The notes: a model not told the origin generated them from the letters alone. Counted from the first letter of the stretch, positions 29,401-38,292 are shown. The stretch: DNA of 64,000 nucleotides from an archaeon (GCA_024276825.1 JAJRWI010000007.1:17346-81345); one strand, 5' to 3'. Program-made: numbers and translations.

Positions 29401-29773
29401 ACTTAAAAACATGGGCAACGAGTATGGTGTTGAGATCAAGTCAAACATCAAAGACACAGAGTATAAAGACATCAATGCCTGTTCAGGTGGGGAGAGGTCA
29501 CTCTTGTCCCTTGGATTAATCCTCGCACTTCAAGAGTTCAATGCTGCCCCCACATACGCCTTTGATGAGATTGATGTCTTTCTTGATGCCACCAATACCG
29601 AGAACGTCGCATCGCTCCTTCATAATGCTTCTCTTGCAAGTCAGTTTATCGTGTTTACACCTGCAAGAAGTACTATCTTTCTTAGATATGCAGACAAGTT
29701 ACTGGGAGTTGCGCAAGGGAGAAACAGATCATCAGTAATAATTGAGGGACCAAGGTGTGGGAGGAATGACTAA
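26405..29773 (+). CDS. smc: Chromosome segregation SMC ATPase
   Basis: Structural-maintenance-of-chromosomes protein of 1122 residues. It has the N-terminal head with Walker A (GHNGSGKT, residues 35-42) and the Q-loop region (VFMPQEKINSL), two long coiled coils (about 165-490 and 645-990), a hinge between about 497 and 642 (starting VYGPISDLLGGV), and the C-terminal head with the signature SGGERSLLSLGL (about residue 1025) and Walker B (YAFDEIDVFLDATN). It dimerises and, with kleisin ScpA and ScpB, organises and segregates the chromosome by DNA loop formation. The start is a TTG at 26405 (MSESRVFIES), 14 nt after the AAA-like gene. Its stop overlaps the ScpA start by 8 nt. Confidence 0.95.
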   Translation: MSESRVFIESVRLHNFLSFYDETVELDRGLTVIVGHNGSGKTSIFQGIKFAMGSNQRDERYPKWSDFVRNGASMAEVEVVLNINGTKRRILRKIDRRGHPQPYIDGKRVKAAYLQEFVSSLKFDVNNSLVFMPQEKINSLRDMNPITVRKLIEEGTGLDALRERILAQEVNVDLNRTRLQQTLEESHIVEKELEYIREKVERLKKKRELQKRENVLETEAKWALFIDRTDRVEETREKIEEQEQGLLEIFERSKGLQSEIKQREETISEIQEKIDSLRKEQMDIQLKINRKENEIESKRSEDRRNLEELKKLQGLLKKNERTLKDRKKRLVQIAKRREKLKLRAETLKESIEKYERDLEGVEAALDRFAEWTQKRNEMQGKLNAVLYDKKNKEFKLRSLKEKLLIEQAELEDIERSWQGIWSSLEDLDERELNRRMGAIEREIESLNEQRISMLSRLSDIKKQISTIKAQLAEKDNRIPEAVRSLKRAIDEHQLESVYGPISDLLGGVREFAELLEWVFPDNSIFSFIVTDKADGILVQKLRDGIGAPSPIVIVKGNATAEPIKLPKDPSIIGPLWDLLELDSHLAEVLKAAYGEFIVVKTNQAAKRIASRIGMNVVSLKGAVIIQREASLISLPVIEPSGILVTAPLQTRLKALQREEVRVNKQITEIMRKTEELREEGEQVRNTLSQIRSRTEVWEKRRVLSGSITTLQERIAVLNDELVEIDKQHGEYERGLRRLDESQPPEREKLVSRQRALNFKLRELAKEQLGIEHSFDSLFDEEDDIENKIKQLKEDNEMLSEQIIEIRESIDNSESAISDIMQEIEMLQQSFDNTNIEIIRLKEELVENEEELSELRERLVELNVAIRTHKTDVAHLRRQLTILEDELERLSSELKEKTRPESTRPLDQVQEELVEVKILLKSYEDVSESVAHKQEKLTERLNRLVEKSAELQRELEEAELAVKNIKEQYHNEMGEMLADIQNKINAILERIDFPGTVRLVLKNMGNEYGVEIKSNIKDTEYKDINACSGGERSLLSLGLILALQEFNAAPTYAFDEIDVFLDATNTENVASLLHNASLASQFIVFTPARSTIFLRYADKLLGVAQGRNRSSVIIEGPRCGRND

Positions 29774-30407
29774 AGCAGTGATGCAAGATATTGCCAAAAG
29801 AGTCTTCGCGCTATCAAAGCAAGTTCAGCAGGGGGAATTGGATCCTCTAGATGTGCCACTTACAGAAGAATATCAGACTCTATGTCGTTTAATTGCAGAT
29901 GTCAGCGACCGGCTGGATATTGATGAGATGCTAAATGCATTGCTTAATCAAAAGGTCATAAGGATACAGGAGTTAGCAAGAGTACTTGCAACACCTGACA
30001 TCTATGTTGAATATCTCAGATCAATCCCTGTCAGAAGGCTGGCCAATTTGATGTCTTACAAGAGACCATTGGTCATTGCAAGACTAGATCTTGATAGTAT
30101 GACGGCATCACTCACAAGAGTAATGGCAATTATAGATTCAATCTCTGCAGATCCTCCCGAAGAGATAGTCCCCGAAATTTCAGAAGTGCCTCCTGATTTC
30201 AAGATTGACTCTGAGAGTGCCCTTTTCATTGACGAGATGAGGGAGTTTGAAGAAACCATTCCAAGGGGAGTGAGAGTGCCATTAAACACCATCATTTTTT
30301 CGGAGGATGAGGAGGTTCATCTGAGACGATTTCTGTTTGTGATACTCCTGATAAGTAGAGGAGATCTGGTGTACTACAAAGAAACACAAGAAATCATGCG
30401 AGAATGA
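29766..30407 (+). CDS. scpA: ScpA-like kleisin
   Basis: About 213 residues, smaller than many bacterial ScpA proteins but typical of archaeal ones. The N-terminal helices (DIAKRVFALSKQVQQGELDPLDVPL) should contact the SMC neck; the C-terminal winged-helix (HLRRFLFVILLISRGDLVYYKE) should contact the other SMC head. It closes the SMC ring as the kleisin. The ATG at 29766 is preceded by a GGGAGGA ribosome site and lies inside the end of smc, so the pair is translationally coupled. Identification rests on weak sequence similarity plus the smc-scpA-scpB order. Confidence 0.85.
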   Translation: MTKAVMQDIAKRVFALSKQVQQGELDPLDVPLTEEYQTLCRLIADVSDRLDIDEMLNALLNQKVIRIQELARVLATPDIYVEYLRSIPVRRLANLMSYKRPLVIARLDLDSMTASLTRVMAIIDSISADPPEEIVPEISEVPPDFKIDSESALFIDEMREFEETIPRGVRVPLNTIIFSEDEEVHLRRFLFVILLISRGDLVYYKETQEIMRE

Positions 30408-30419
30408 GGAGATAAAGAC

Positions 30420-30932
30420 TTGAACGAGTTCACCATATTGATGAAACTTCTCACAAGAACGGGCGACCCCATTGGGTCATCAATGGAGGACATGCTGGAA
30501 GCATTGGATGTGCCCGAGGACGTGGGACCCCAGTATGTATATTCTCTATTGAAGGGCCTACATCTTAAGCTCAAGGAGATAGGGCTCACAATTCAATTTA
30601 ATCCATTAAGTCAGGTTTACTATATCGACACTGTTACTAGCTTCGAAGCAATTCCTGACGAGTCGGGTCTGGCTGATAGATTGGCAGCAACGTTGTTGAT
30701 TATCATCACATTGGCCTTTCAAGAGGGGGGGTGGGTTTCATTGGGAAGAATCAAGGAGTTTAGAAGAAAGAGTTTGGCTGGAATTCGTGCTGATATTAGA
30801 GATCTTGAGAGTCTGGGCTATGTTGAGTTTGACAGGATTAATGAGCAGGTCAGGCCTGGGACAAGGATCCCATTTGAAATAGACTATGAAGAGTTCTTTA
30901 GAAGGCTCTCAGATTTCAAAGAAGATTCATGA
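30420..30932 (+). CDS. scpB: ScpB-like winged-helix protein
   Basis: 170 residues with two winged-helix-like segments, the second around residues 85-145 (LADRLAATLLIIITLAFQEGGWVSLGRIKEF, then IRADIRDLESLGYVEFD), as in ScpB, which binds the kleisin as a dimer in the SMC complex. It starts with TTG at 30420 behind GAGGAGAT and follows scpA by 12 nt. The assignment depends strongly on context; the sequence alone supports only a tandem winged-helix protein. Confidence 0.75.
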   Translation: MNEFTILMKLLTRTGDPIGSSMEDMLEALDVPEDVGPQYVYSLLKGLHLKLKEIGLTIQFNPLSQVYYIDTVTSFEAIPDESGLADRLAATLLIIITLAFQEGGWVSLGRIKEFRRKSLAGIRADIRDLESLGYVEFDRINEQVRPGTRIPFEIDYEEFFRRLSDFKEDS

Positions 30933-31014
30933 AACAATGATAAATTTGTCATGCTTTTCATTCCTCTGTCAATAGTTTTATCAACCCATGTCATCCTTCA
31001 GAAATCGAACAGAT

Positions 31015-31374
31015 ATGTCACACCGCAGAGCACTTAGATTCTCAAAGACAACCTGCCCCTACTGTGGGGGACGAGAGGTTGCTCGCGATGACCTAAAAGG
31101 TGACCTTATCTGTACAACGTGCGGTGAAGTTGTTTCGCGAAGAGAAACCCGTGCGGTTGGAAAATTCGATGTTGCCCAGACTCTGAAGAGAAATGGTAAG
31201 ATGGACTTTAGAACCTTAAGAGAAGCAACTGGTGCTTCCGATGACAAGTTGTTTGCAGTCCTACAGAGCATGATTCAGATGGGGCTGTTACAGGAGATTG
31301 GAGGCGTTTACTCTCTCACTAAGAGGGGGCAACGTTGGTATCGTCAGCGATTAGGTCAAGAATGGGGATATTGA
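31015..31374 (+). CDS. Zinc-ribbon/winged-helix transcription factor-like protein
   Basis: About 119 residues: an N-terminal TFIIB-type zinc ribbon (CPYCGG and CTTCGEVV) followed by a winged helix (MDFRTLREATGASDDKLFAVLQSMIQMGLLQ) and a short basic tail. It resembles small archaeal TFE/TFIIB-like regulators but is too short to be TFB. A TATA-like GTTTTAT at 30975-30981 puts transcription at about 31004, so I chose the ATG at 31015; the upstream ATG at 30988 lies too close to the TATA box to be in the mRNA. It follows scpB by about 80 nt but probably has its own promoter. Confidence 0.65.
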   Translation: MSHRRALRFSKTTCPYCGGREVARDDLKGDLICTTCGEVVSRRETRAVGKFDVAQTLKRNGKMDFRTLREATGASDDKLFAVLQSMIQMGLLQEIGGVYSLTKRGQRWYRQRLGQEWGY

Positions 31375-31694
31375 GATGCAAATGATGCATCTCGAGCTAA
31401 ACAGTGGATACTGCTAATGCCGCCATAACCATTGATTGTTTTTGCCTCATTTTCCGCTAACTATTACTTTATTAAAAAAGAAATGCATTTTAAATTGGAG
31501 TCCGACTTGGGAGCTAACACATATCTCCCCTCCAGTCATTTGAGACATCCTCAATGACAGGGAATAACCACGCGAATTTACCTACTTTCTTCATTTTACT
31601 CCCAAGTTGGGCTCAACCTTTCATATTTTCTCTCGTCATTCAAAGATCAGGCATCAATGATATTTGTGATTGGTGATTACGATAAGAAAAGAGG
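31375..31694. other. Intergenic region with hairpin and nested inverted repeats
   Basis: No convincing gene. An 8-bp hairpin GAGATGCA/TGCATCTC spans 31373-31393 over the stop codon of the upstream gene, followed by a T-rich stretch near 31440. Two adjacent long-range 9-bp inverted repeats occur: ACTTGGGAG at 31505-31513 with CTCCCAAGT at 31599-31607, and TGGGCTCAA at 31608-31616 with TTGAGCCCA at 31704-31712. A 40-codon open frame near 31553 has no supporting signal. Confidence 0.4.
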
Positions 31695-31711
31695 GGGCTC
31701 ACGTTGAGCCC
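31695..31711 (-). terminator. Terminator-like hairpin after the metalloprotease gene
   Basis: On the minus strand GGGCTCA-ACG-TGAGCCC forms a perfect 7-bp stem 20 nt after the stop codon of the metalloprotease gene, followed by a pyrimidine run CCTCTTTTCTT. Confidence 0.6.
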
Positions 31712-31730
31712 ATATTTTGAATTTTTTAGC

Positions 31731-34619
31731 CTATAGAACGTATGACCATATATAATGTACGACCGATTCAGCAGCATCGGGAAAAATCTCGATGCAGATG
31801 ACATCGGTTTCGGCAGTAATTGTTACATTGAACCAGTAATCAGTTGGTGAATAGGAGAAGTCTACCCAAGAAGATCCAGTCCAAACATGGCCAAAGACCG
31901 ATTCTGTAGTATTGAAGAACAGAGAGTAGTTCTGACCAATGACCACTGTCGAGTTGATGAATACACTAACACCATGTGTTATTGTGTATGGAAGACTGAC
32001 TCCAAAATACTCGGTTGTGTCAATCGTGTGCCATAGTGGGTTACTAGGACTATCGCCAGAGATCGGTTGATGACTAAGAGAGATGTTTCCTGTACCATCT
32101 CCAATGTAGACCACACGAATGATATATTGCTGTTCTGGGTTGTATTCAGGTTCACCTTCAATAGGAATCTCGAGATATCTGGGCCATTCATTAAGCAAAT
32201 ACACCCCCTGAGTAGTCAATAGAGGGGTTGGATTTCCCGGGTGATATAACTCCATGAACCAGTCTGCAGAGCCTATATAGTCAGAGCCCACATTCATTTC
32301 AAACAGATATCTGTGGGTGTTATCGACTGTGCAGTTGTAATAATGCGAGTCACTATCCCATTCATTACTGTCCAATGGCTTCACTTCATCCACATTAATC
32401 TCTTCGGGAGTTTCGAAAGAAGTGCCATTCTTTGGAGTATAAGTGAGGGTCACTGTACCACGACAATATGTATAGGGATTTCCTTGAGTAAAGACAAGTG
32501 TATAGTCGCCTACCAACCAAATGGGGTCCCACATTATTTCTGGGAAGTCGTCACATGTTTCTGATATTTGGGTGACTATTGATCCATTATGAATTAGAGT
32601 GAAATTGATCCACCCACCTGGATAACTCTCAGTCATATTGAAGGCTATGCAAGGCGTTGAGAGTGTGTCAGAATAGTTCAGCCTGAACCAGTAGCTCCAT
32701 GGAAAATCAAAAGGATCTGTAATGTTATTGAATAAGGGCGGAAACTGTATCTCTTCAGGCTCGTTCTCATTGAGAACCTTGGGATTTGTCTGAGAAGGTA
32801 TCTCAAGGGGTGTGATAGTCATGTTGATCTTTTCAGTACCATTCGCCTTGACGAGAGTCTTAATTATCAAGATGTAGTCAAGTTTCTTGTCGTGATTTTT
32901 AGGATTAACAGGCCAAGGTGAAACAGTATCAATAATTGAGAAGGGAGTATTGAAAGCCTGCTTTCTCGAGCCGTCTTTGTATACATAAACAATCGTGATC
33001 TTCCAATGATTTCCAGGTTTCACTCCAAAATTTATGGAGAAGGGTTTTGTTCCGTTTATCTTGACCTTTTCAAGACCACTGCCCTCTGGCACCACACCAA
33101 TCGAGTCACTGACCGTGTTGTTTGTATACGTGAGGTTGGCATGCGCTGTGCGTTCAGGTACACCGTTGTTTGTGATTGCGTCAGTCAAGAGCCAAGCATA
33201 GTAGTCTGCAATTATGCGTTCCCAAGACATCTCAAGAACCTTGGCAATGGCATCACGGGGATCAACATCTTTTGAGTTGTTTGCAAAGTTGTCTATGGAA
33301 CTATTGAATATTTTCAATATGTTTTCAAGACCATAGCGTTCTCTGAGAAACTTGCTGAAGAGGTATGATCCGATATAATCATCATAGTAGCCGCCCCAAC
33401 CTTTGAAGAGCGATCGGTTGATGTCTTTGTAATGTGTGTACCAGTTGTGATCCTCAACCCGTTTGAACTCGTCCTGAATCTCCTTGTTCGTCAGATTGAA
33501 GTTGGCCTTTGTAGACTCAATGCCCCAGTAGGTGGCCTGACCCTCAATCCAGAACTTATTCTTTGTTGGACAGTGATCAGCATAGTCAGAGCCTTGCTTA
33601 AAGGTCTGATATTGAAACAAATGCATAAGTTCGTGTTCGCAGACATACTTTAGATCTATGTCTGACTTCATCTTTCCAAGGTCAATCCAGATGATACCTT
33701 TATGGGATGCAGCACCAACAGTTTCACTGGTGTCACCTTTCTTGATGATTATTGCAAACTTGTTGTTTTTCCAGGTCTTGGGCCCCATCTTGAAGCCGTT
33801 CTTCAGGTAGAAGTTAAGTGAATATTTGATATGCTTTGTAACATTCTTCACAACATCAGCAGAGACTCCACTTCCCTTGATTATCTTGAAGGTCTCGTTA
33901 CTATGAAGAGCAGTCTTATCAATAATGCCCTCATCAATTACATCTTGGTTAAGACCGTTCTGAATCTCAATGATATATCCAGAGTCGGTGTAAACAGGAT
34001 AGATGTTCGGCATGCTGGGAGTTGGAACTGAATTCATCCACTCATTCGAACTGTCAGAGTCATTTCCAAACAACGATATCGAACCAGTATTGCAAGCGAT
34101 CCCATCATCATTCTCTGACCAATCACTATATATTACCTGAGAATTGCCTTCAGAATATCTCATAAAATCGATGACATTTCCTGTTGAGTCAAAGAGACCT
34201 ATCTCATCTCCCTCTGGATCAAGCAAGTTCTCGGATAGTCCAAGATGCAATGCAACAGTCCCGTCAGATGCATTAGTATCATCAGTCCCAGTTCCAGAAT
34301 ATATTGCGATATAGACTTCAGCCCGTAGGCCCGAAACAGTAGGAATCTTGATCAGACCCTCGCCATCGAAGGTGGTAAAGTACCAATTTTCAATGGTGTC
34401 ACTCCGAAATGAAACAGGAATATAGATTTCAAAGAACTCGGTCGAGTCAGATTCATTACAATATATCTCACTAATCCAGACAGTACCCTTCACCTTAGAG
34501 GGAGAATCAGAGGGGAAGGGAGTAGGGGAAGGATTGTAACCAACCATCATAAAGACTGCAGTAGTGCCAGCAATCAGAATGATAGCAATAATAAGCAAGG
34601 AGAGTTTTTTTGATGGCAC
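31731..34619 (-). CDS. Secreted gluzincin-type metalloprotease with lamin-tail-like N-terminal domain
   Basis: 962 residues. An N-terminal hydrophobic segment (LSLLIIAIILIAGTTAVFMMV) works as signal or anchor, followed by a Pro/Ser linker. Residues about 45-200 resemble a lamin-tail (LTD) domain (VWISEIYCNESDSTEFFEIYI, later GLFDSTGNVIDFMRYSEG). The peptidase domain has HExxH in CEHELMHLFQY (about residue 328) and a downstream Glu in FWIEGQATYWG, the gluzincin arrangement. The C-terminal half has several beta-rich, sequon-containing domains. Probably acts outside the cell, in protein feeding or surface remodelling. Exact peptidase family not identified. Confidence 0.75.
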   Translation of the reverse strand: MPSKKLSLLIIAIILIAGTTAVFMMVGYNPSPTPFPSDSPSKVKGTVWISEIYCNESDSTEFFEIYIPVSFRSDTIENWYFTTFDGEGLIKIPTVSGLRAEVYIAIYSGTGTDDTNASDGTVALHLGLSENLLDPEGDEIGLFDSTGNVIDFMRYSEGNSQVIYSDWSENDDGIACNTGSISLFGNDSDSSNEWMNSVPTPSMPNIYPVYTDSGYIIEIQNGLNQDVIDEGIIDKTALHSNETFKIIKGSGVSADVVKNVTKHIKYSLNFYLKNGFKMGPKTWKNNKFAIIIKKGDTSETVGAASHKGIIWIDLGKMKSDIDLKYVCEHELMHLFQYQTFKQGSDYADHCPTKNKFWIEGQATYWGIESTKANFNLTNKEIQDEFKRVEDHNWYTHYKDINRSLFKGWGGYYDDYIGSYLFSKFLRERYGLENILKIFNSSIDNFANNSKDVDPRDAIAKVLEMSWERIIADYYAWLLTDAITNNGVPERTAHANLTYTNNTVSDSIGVVPEGSGLEKVKINGTKPFSINFGVKPGNHWKITIVYVYKDGSRKQAFNTPFSIIDTVSPWPVNPKNHDKKLDYILIIKTLVKANGTEKINMTITPLEIPSQTNPKVLNENEPEEIQFPPLFNNITDPFDFPWSYWFRLNYSDTLSTPCIAFNMTESYPGGWINFTLIHNGSIVTQISETCDDFPEIMWDPIWLVGDYTLVFTQGNPYTYCRGTVTLTYTPKNGTSFETPEEINVDEVKPLDSNEWDSDSHYYNCTVDNTHRYLFEMNVGSDYIGSADWFMELYHPGNPTPLLTTQGVYLLNEWPRYLEIPIEGEPEYNPEQQYIIRVVYIGDGTGNISLSHQPISGDSPSNPLWHTIDTTEYFGVSLPYTITHGVSVFINSTVVIGQNYSLFFNTTESVFGHVWTGSSWVDFSYSPTDYWFNVTITAETDVICIEIFPDAAESVVHYIWSYVL

Positions 34620-34724
34620 GGATATTCACTTCAAATATAATCAATAATCTGCACGCAATGATTCGAGTATTTATCAGTTGTCTAGATATAGAATATCAAT
34701 AAAAATGCAAAAAAAGAAGGATAG

Positions 34725-34742
34725 AGGTGGCAAATGCCACCT
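34725..34742 (-). terminator. Terminator hairpin after the pyrophosphatase gene
   Basis: AGGTGGC/GCCACCT stem of at least 7 bp just after the stop codon of the pyrophosphatase gene; on the minus strand it is followed by CTATCCTTCTTTTTTTG, a T-rich run. Confidence 0.65.
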
Positions 34743-34751
34743 TTTGAGTTA

Positions 34752-37127
34752 TTAGATTGACACTTCAACCTGTTCTGTTGATGTGCCAAAGTCAGCTGGC
34801 TTTGTGCTCTTTCTGATTGACCAGACAAGCATCAGGAACAGGACCAATATTGCAACTATCAGGGCAATGTTGACCTCCAATGACATTCCGAACTTGAACT
34901 GCACAATCAGTGGCACAAGTATCAGGCTGATCAGGTTCACAACCTTGATCATTGGGTTCAGAGCAGGTCCTGCAGTGTCCTTGAGTGGATCACCCACAGT
35001 ATCACCAACAACACCGCACTTATGTCGCTCAGAGCCCTTGCCCCGATTGTTTTCTGGATCACTAGGCTCGTCCTCTATTGACTTCTTTGCATTGTCCCAC
35101 GCACCACCTGCATTGGACATGAATACTGCAAGAAGTTGGCCAGAAACAATGATTCCACCTAGGAATCCACCCAATGCGGCCTCTTGAAACAGAAGTCCCA
35201 CTAACAGAGGCATAGCAATCGCGAGTGTTGCTAGAGATATAAGTTCCTTCTGTGCTGCTGCAGTTGATATCGCTACTGCCCGTCCATAATCTGGGGGCAC
35301 AGTGCCTTCAAGCACACCAGGAATCTTGAACTGTCTTCGTACTTCCATGACCATCTCTCCAGCAGCACGTGTGACTGCCTTAATGTTGAATGCTGAGAAT
35401 AGCCAGGGTAGTGCTGCACCTAATAGGACTCCAGAAAAGACGAGTGGATTGTCAAGGCGTATGCCTTCTGACAGACCTGCAACGACAACATAGCTGTCGA
35501 ATAGACTGACTGCTGCAATGACAGCAGAAGCAATAGCAACACCCTTGGTGATTGCCTTGGTTGTGTTGCCTACTGCATCAAGTTCAGCCATAGTCTTCAT
35601 GGCCTCTTCATCAAAATCGCCAGGTGAGAGTTCACCAATGCCAGCAGCATTATCGCTGATTGGACCATAAGAGTCCATTGCAACATTGTTACCAGTGTGT
35701 GAAAGCATTCCAATACCAATGAGTGCAATCCCGTATAGCACCCAGAGATAGCTATCACCACTGTGAACTGCGGCAACAAACCATGGGGCCATAGCAGCCG
35801 CCACAGAGGGCAGGAATATGACCCATGCAATACCAAATGTTGCCACAATGACAACAAGTGCTGCCACTGTTGATTCGAATCCAGCAACAAGGCCAGACAA
35901 GATGAAAGTCGCATGACCTGTATCGGCAGATTTCACAATCTCTTTCACAGGAGGCTTCTTCAATGAGGTAAAGTAGCTTGTGATAGGATTGAATGAAACC
36001 GCAAGCAATACGCCAACTGCAATCAGAATTCCGAATCGCAGGTCTCCCACATAGAACCATGACAATAGCATGGAGAGGGTAATGGTGAAAGCGCTTGATG
36101 CCTCATAAGATAGAAACATGGCCTTTTCAGCATATACTTCTCTTTTCTTCAGTATTCTTGGCCAGACAGGTACCATTATCGTCCCAATAATTGACGAGAT
36201 AACACCAACTGCTCTGATAAAGAGTGGAAATACAACAACCGCAAGTAGTCCACCAGGCAGCAGGGTTATGGGATGTTCAAGATAGAGGACAATTGCAAGA
36301 ATCAATGCAGACACGATTGTGACTTCATATGATTCGAAAATGTCGGCAGCCATTCCAGCACAATCACCAACATTGTCACCCACAAGGTCAGCAATGACAG
36401 CTGCATTACGTGGGTCATCTTCTGGAAGTCCGTGCTCCACTTTGCCAACAAGATCGGCCCCGACATCGGCAGCCTTTGTATAGATACCGCCACCGACTCT
36501 CATGAATAGTGCCAGTAGAGTTCCACCAAGGCCAAAGCCGAGTAATGCATCAGGAGCTGCGATACCATAAATGATGAAGATCACAGTTCCGCCCATGAGG
36601 CCAAGTCCATCAGTCAGCATACCAGTGAAAGTGCCACCGCGGTATGATATTGTCAATGCTCGGTTATACCTGTCATCACCCTCACGTGTGGCCTGTGCAA
36701 CTCTGATGTTGGACTCAACTGCAATTCGCATGCCGAGCTGACCAACAGCAAGAGAAAAGCTTGCACCAAGAATGAAGGCCAATGAACGACCGATGCCAAC
36801 AAGTACCCTGCCTTGCTCGAGATTTCCAGCAAACAGTACAGCAGTACCACGTTCAGGCTCGGTCACATAAATGGTGAAGAATAGAAGGAACGAGAGGACG
36901 ACAAGGATAGGTACAATTGTCTTTAACTGTTTATTCAGATAAGACAGTGCACCTTCCCTGATTCCATTCCAGACCTTCTGCATTTGCTCAGTCCCTTTGG
37001 GTTGTTCAAGAACACCCTTCCTGAGCCACCAAGCATATACGAGACTGACAATAGCCGCGACAATCACTATTATGATCATCACTTGCTCAATGAGCGTCAT
37101 GCCCAAGAATGTCTCGAATAGTTGCAT
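34752..37127 (-). CDS. hppA: Membrane-bound K+-independent proton-translocating pyrophosphatase
   Basis: 791-residue integral membrane pyrophosphatase with about 16 helices. It couples hydrolysis of inorganic pyrophosphate to proton transport. The catalytic acidic motif DVGADLVGKVE lies near residue 222, with DNVGDCAGMAAD after it. The ion-dependence signature reads GNTTKAITKG with Lys at residue 524; K+-dependent enzymes have Ala there, so this one should not need potassium. Pump specificity is most likely H+. The ATG at 37127 follows an almost perfect GGGTGAT ribosome site. A 7-bp inverted repeat (TCTAGGT/ACCTAGA) lies at 37150-37176 in the leader. The gene appears to be a single-gene transcript ending at the hairpin at 34725. 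Confidence 0.96.
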   Translation of the reverse strand: MQLFETFLGMTLIEQVMIIIVIVAAIVSLVYAWWLRKGVLEQPKGTEQMQKVWNGIREGALSYLNKQLKTIVPILVVLSFLLFFTIYVTEPERGTAVLFAGNLEQGRVLVGIGRSLAFILGASFSLAVGQLGMRIAVESNIRVAQATREGDDRYNRALTISYRGGTFTGMLTDGLGLMGGTVIFIIYGIAAPDALLGFGLGGTLLALFMRVGGGIYTKAADVGADLVGKVEHGLPEDDPRNAAVIADLVGDNVGDCAGMAADIFESYEVTIVSALILAIVLYLEHPITLLPGGLLAVVVFPLFIRAVGVISSIIGTIMVPVWPRILKKREVYAEKAMFLSYEASSAFTITLSMLLSWFYVGDLRFGILIAVGVLLAVSFNPITSYFTSLKKPPVKEIVKSADTGHATFILSGLVAGFESTVAALVVIVATFGIAWVIFLPSVAAAMAPWFVAAVHSGDSYLWVLYGIALIGIGMLSHTGNNVAMDSYGPISDNAAGIGELSPGDFDEEAMKTMAELDAVGNTTKAITKGVAIASAVIAAVSLFDSYVVVAGLSEGIRLDNPLVFSGVLLGAALPWLFSAFNIKAVTRAAGEMVMEVRRQFKIPGVLEGTVPPDYGRAVAISTAAAQKELISLATLAIAMPLLVGLLFQEAALGGFLGGIIVSGQLLAVFMSNAGGAWDNAKKSIEDEPSDPENNRGKGSERHKCGVVGDTVGDPLKDTAGPALNPMIKVVNLISLILVPLIVQFKFGMSLEVNIALIVAILVLFLMLVWSIRKSTKPADFGTSTEQVEVSI

Positions 37128-37577
37128 AATCGTATCACCCTGTATTGAGTCTAGGTATGTCTGTGGTGAACCTAGAATTCAGTGCTTTCTGGAGTCTGGG
37201 CAAAAATTATCACTCTTAAGGCTTGCCCATTGTCAAATATTAGATAAAAGATAATAATTTCAGTGGTCATTGCACATGACAATGCAGAGAGTCAATTTTG
37301 CTGATTTAAGAAGCATTACTGATATTTATGAGCTGAGTCTGCTTTTAGATATGTAAATTAGTCTACGGTATTTCCCATCATGAAAGAATGGTCTTTTTCA
37401 ATTCGAATTTCTAAACATGGTAATATTCAAAGACTTGGAGCAGTATATGCACACATCCACGTAATACATTAACACGGCAGATAATTGAATGGTTTACGGA
37501 CAAAGGCAGAGTGCGCCTCTGATAGTGATAATAATTGTAGTTGATATTGTGAATATATTGCTTGCAAGTCATATAAG
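37128..37577. other. 450-nt AT-rich intergenic region
   Basis: No gene supported on either strand. It holds the upstream region of the pyrophosphatase gene, with TATA-like stretches around 37233-37258 on the minus strand and the inverted repeat at 37150-37176. The rest shows nothing I can name. Confidence 0.4.
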
Positions 37578-37655
37578 TGGTGGACCGGGCGAGATTCGAA
37601 CTCGCGACCTTCTGGATGCAAGCCAGACGATCTAACCGGACTGATCTACCGGCCC
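37578..37655 (-). tRNA. tRNA-Ala (UGC)
   Basis: A complete cloverleaf on the minus strand without intron. The acceptor stem GGGCCGG/CCGGTCC has the G3:U70 pair that marks alanine tRNAs. The anticodon stem TCTGG/CCAGA encloses CTTGCAT, giving anticodon UGC. The T arm is GCGAG-TTCGAAT-CTCGC. The discriminator A and an encoded CCA (37578-37580) are present. TATA-like AAAATTAT lies about 20 nt upstream. Confidence 0.97.
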
Positions 37656-37683
37656 ACGATGCGGGACTGATAATTTTGACCTT

Positions 37684-38292
37684 TTAGCCCTTACGCTTTC
37701 TGACTTTCTCTCGGGCAATATCAATCCAAAATGGAGCACCCCTCAGTCTTGAGACCTCTTCTTCTGACAGCTCCTCATATTGTACAATTGAGAAGTCATC
37801 GGGCACAATGCCACTCACTCCAGCAGGGTCCTCAATTATTAGGGTGAAAGTACGAATGCCCTCAATAGCCTTGTCGAGTTCTTCCATTAGATGCTCGCCA
37901 TGGTCCTTCTGTGCTTCAGTTTCTGCAAAGTCTGTGGCCATCTTTAGCACAGGTTTTATTCGATGAAGAACACCTTCTACATTTGAGATGTAACCCTCTG
38001 CAGAGGGACCAGGCTCAATGTCGATCCCAAACTCAGGAATCCTGATGGTTCCAGAACTGGAGCGAATCACACGAATATGAAGCTTGGAAGGTTCATCAAC
38101 AACAAGGGTCCATCTGCTTGGCCTCCTCATTTCAGTTGAGAAGATATCATTATGTCTGAAATGACATTTGGGACACTCCATGATGAAGAACGCAAGCTCG
38201 TTGAAGAAAGGAACGGAATACAACATTGATGTCACTTTAAGATCACTGCCATCACACATTGGGCATCTAATTGTGGGAGGCTCTTCTTGCAT
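37684..38292 (-). CDS. ZPR1-type zinc-finger protein
   Basis: 202-residue archaeal ZPR1 protein. The N-terminal zinc finger has CPMCDG and, about 30 residues on, CPKCHFRHND; the following beta-rich domain has the family signatures RVIRSSSGTIRIPEFGIDIEPG and the GYISNVEGVLHRI helix. In eukaryotes ZPR1 works with translation elongation factor 1A; the archaeal role is not settled but may be similar. It lies just upstream of the tRNA-Ala gene on the same strand, 28 nt away, and the two could share a transcript, though the tRNA appears to have its own TATA. Confidence 0.9.
   Translation of the reverse strand: MQEEPPTIRCPMCDGSDLKVTSMLYSVPFFNELAFFIMECPKCHFRHNDIFSTEMRRPSRWTLVVDEPSKLHIRVIRSSSGTIRIPEFGIDIEPGPSAEGYISNVEGVLHRIKPVLKMATDFAETEAQKDHGEHLMEELDKAIEGIRTFTLIIEDPAGVSGIVPDDFSIVQYEELSEEEVSRLRGAPFWIDIAREKVRKRKG

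Noticed and set aside
30988..31014. Upstream ATG for the zinc-ribbon protein
   Set aside because: It is only about 10 nt from the TATA box and would not be in the transcript; 31015 fits better.
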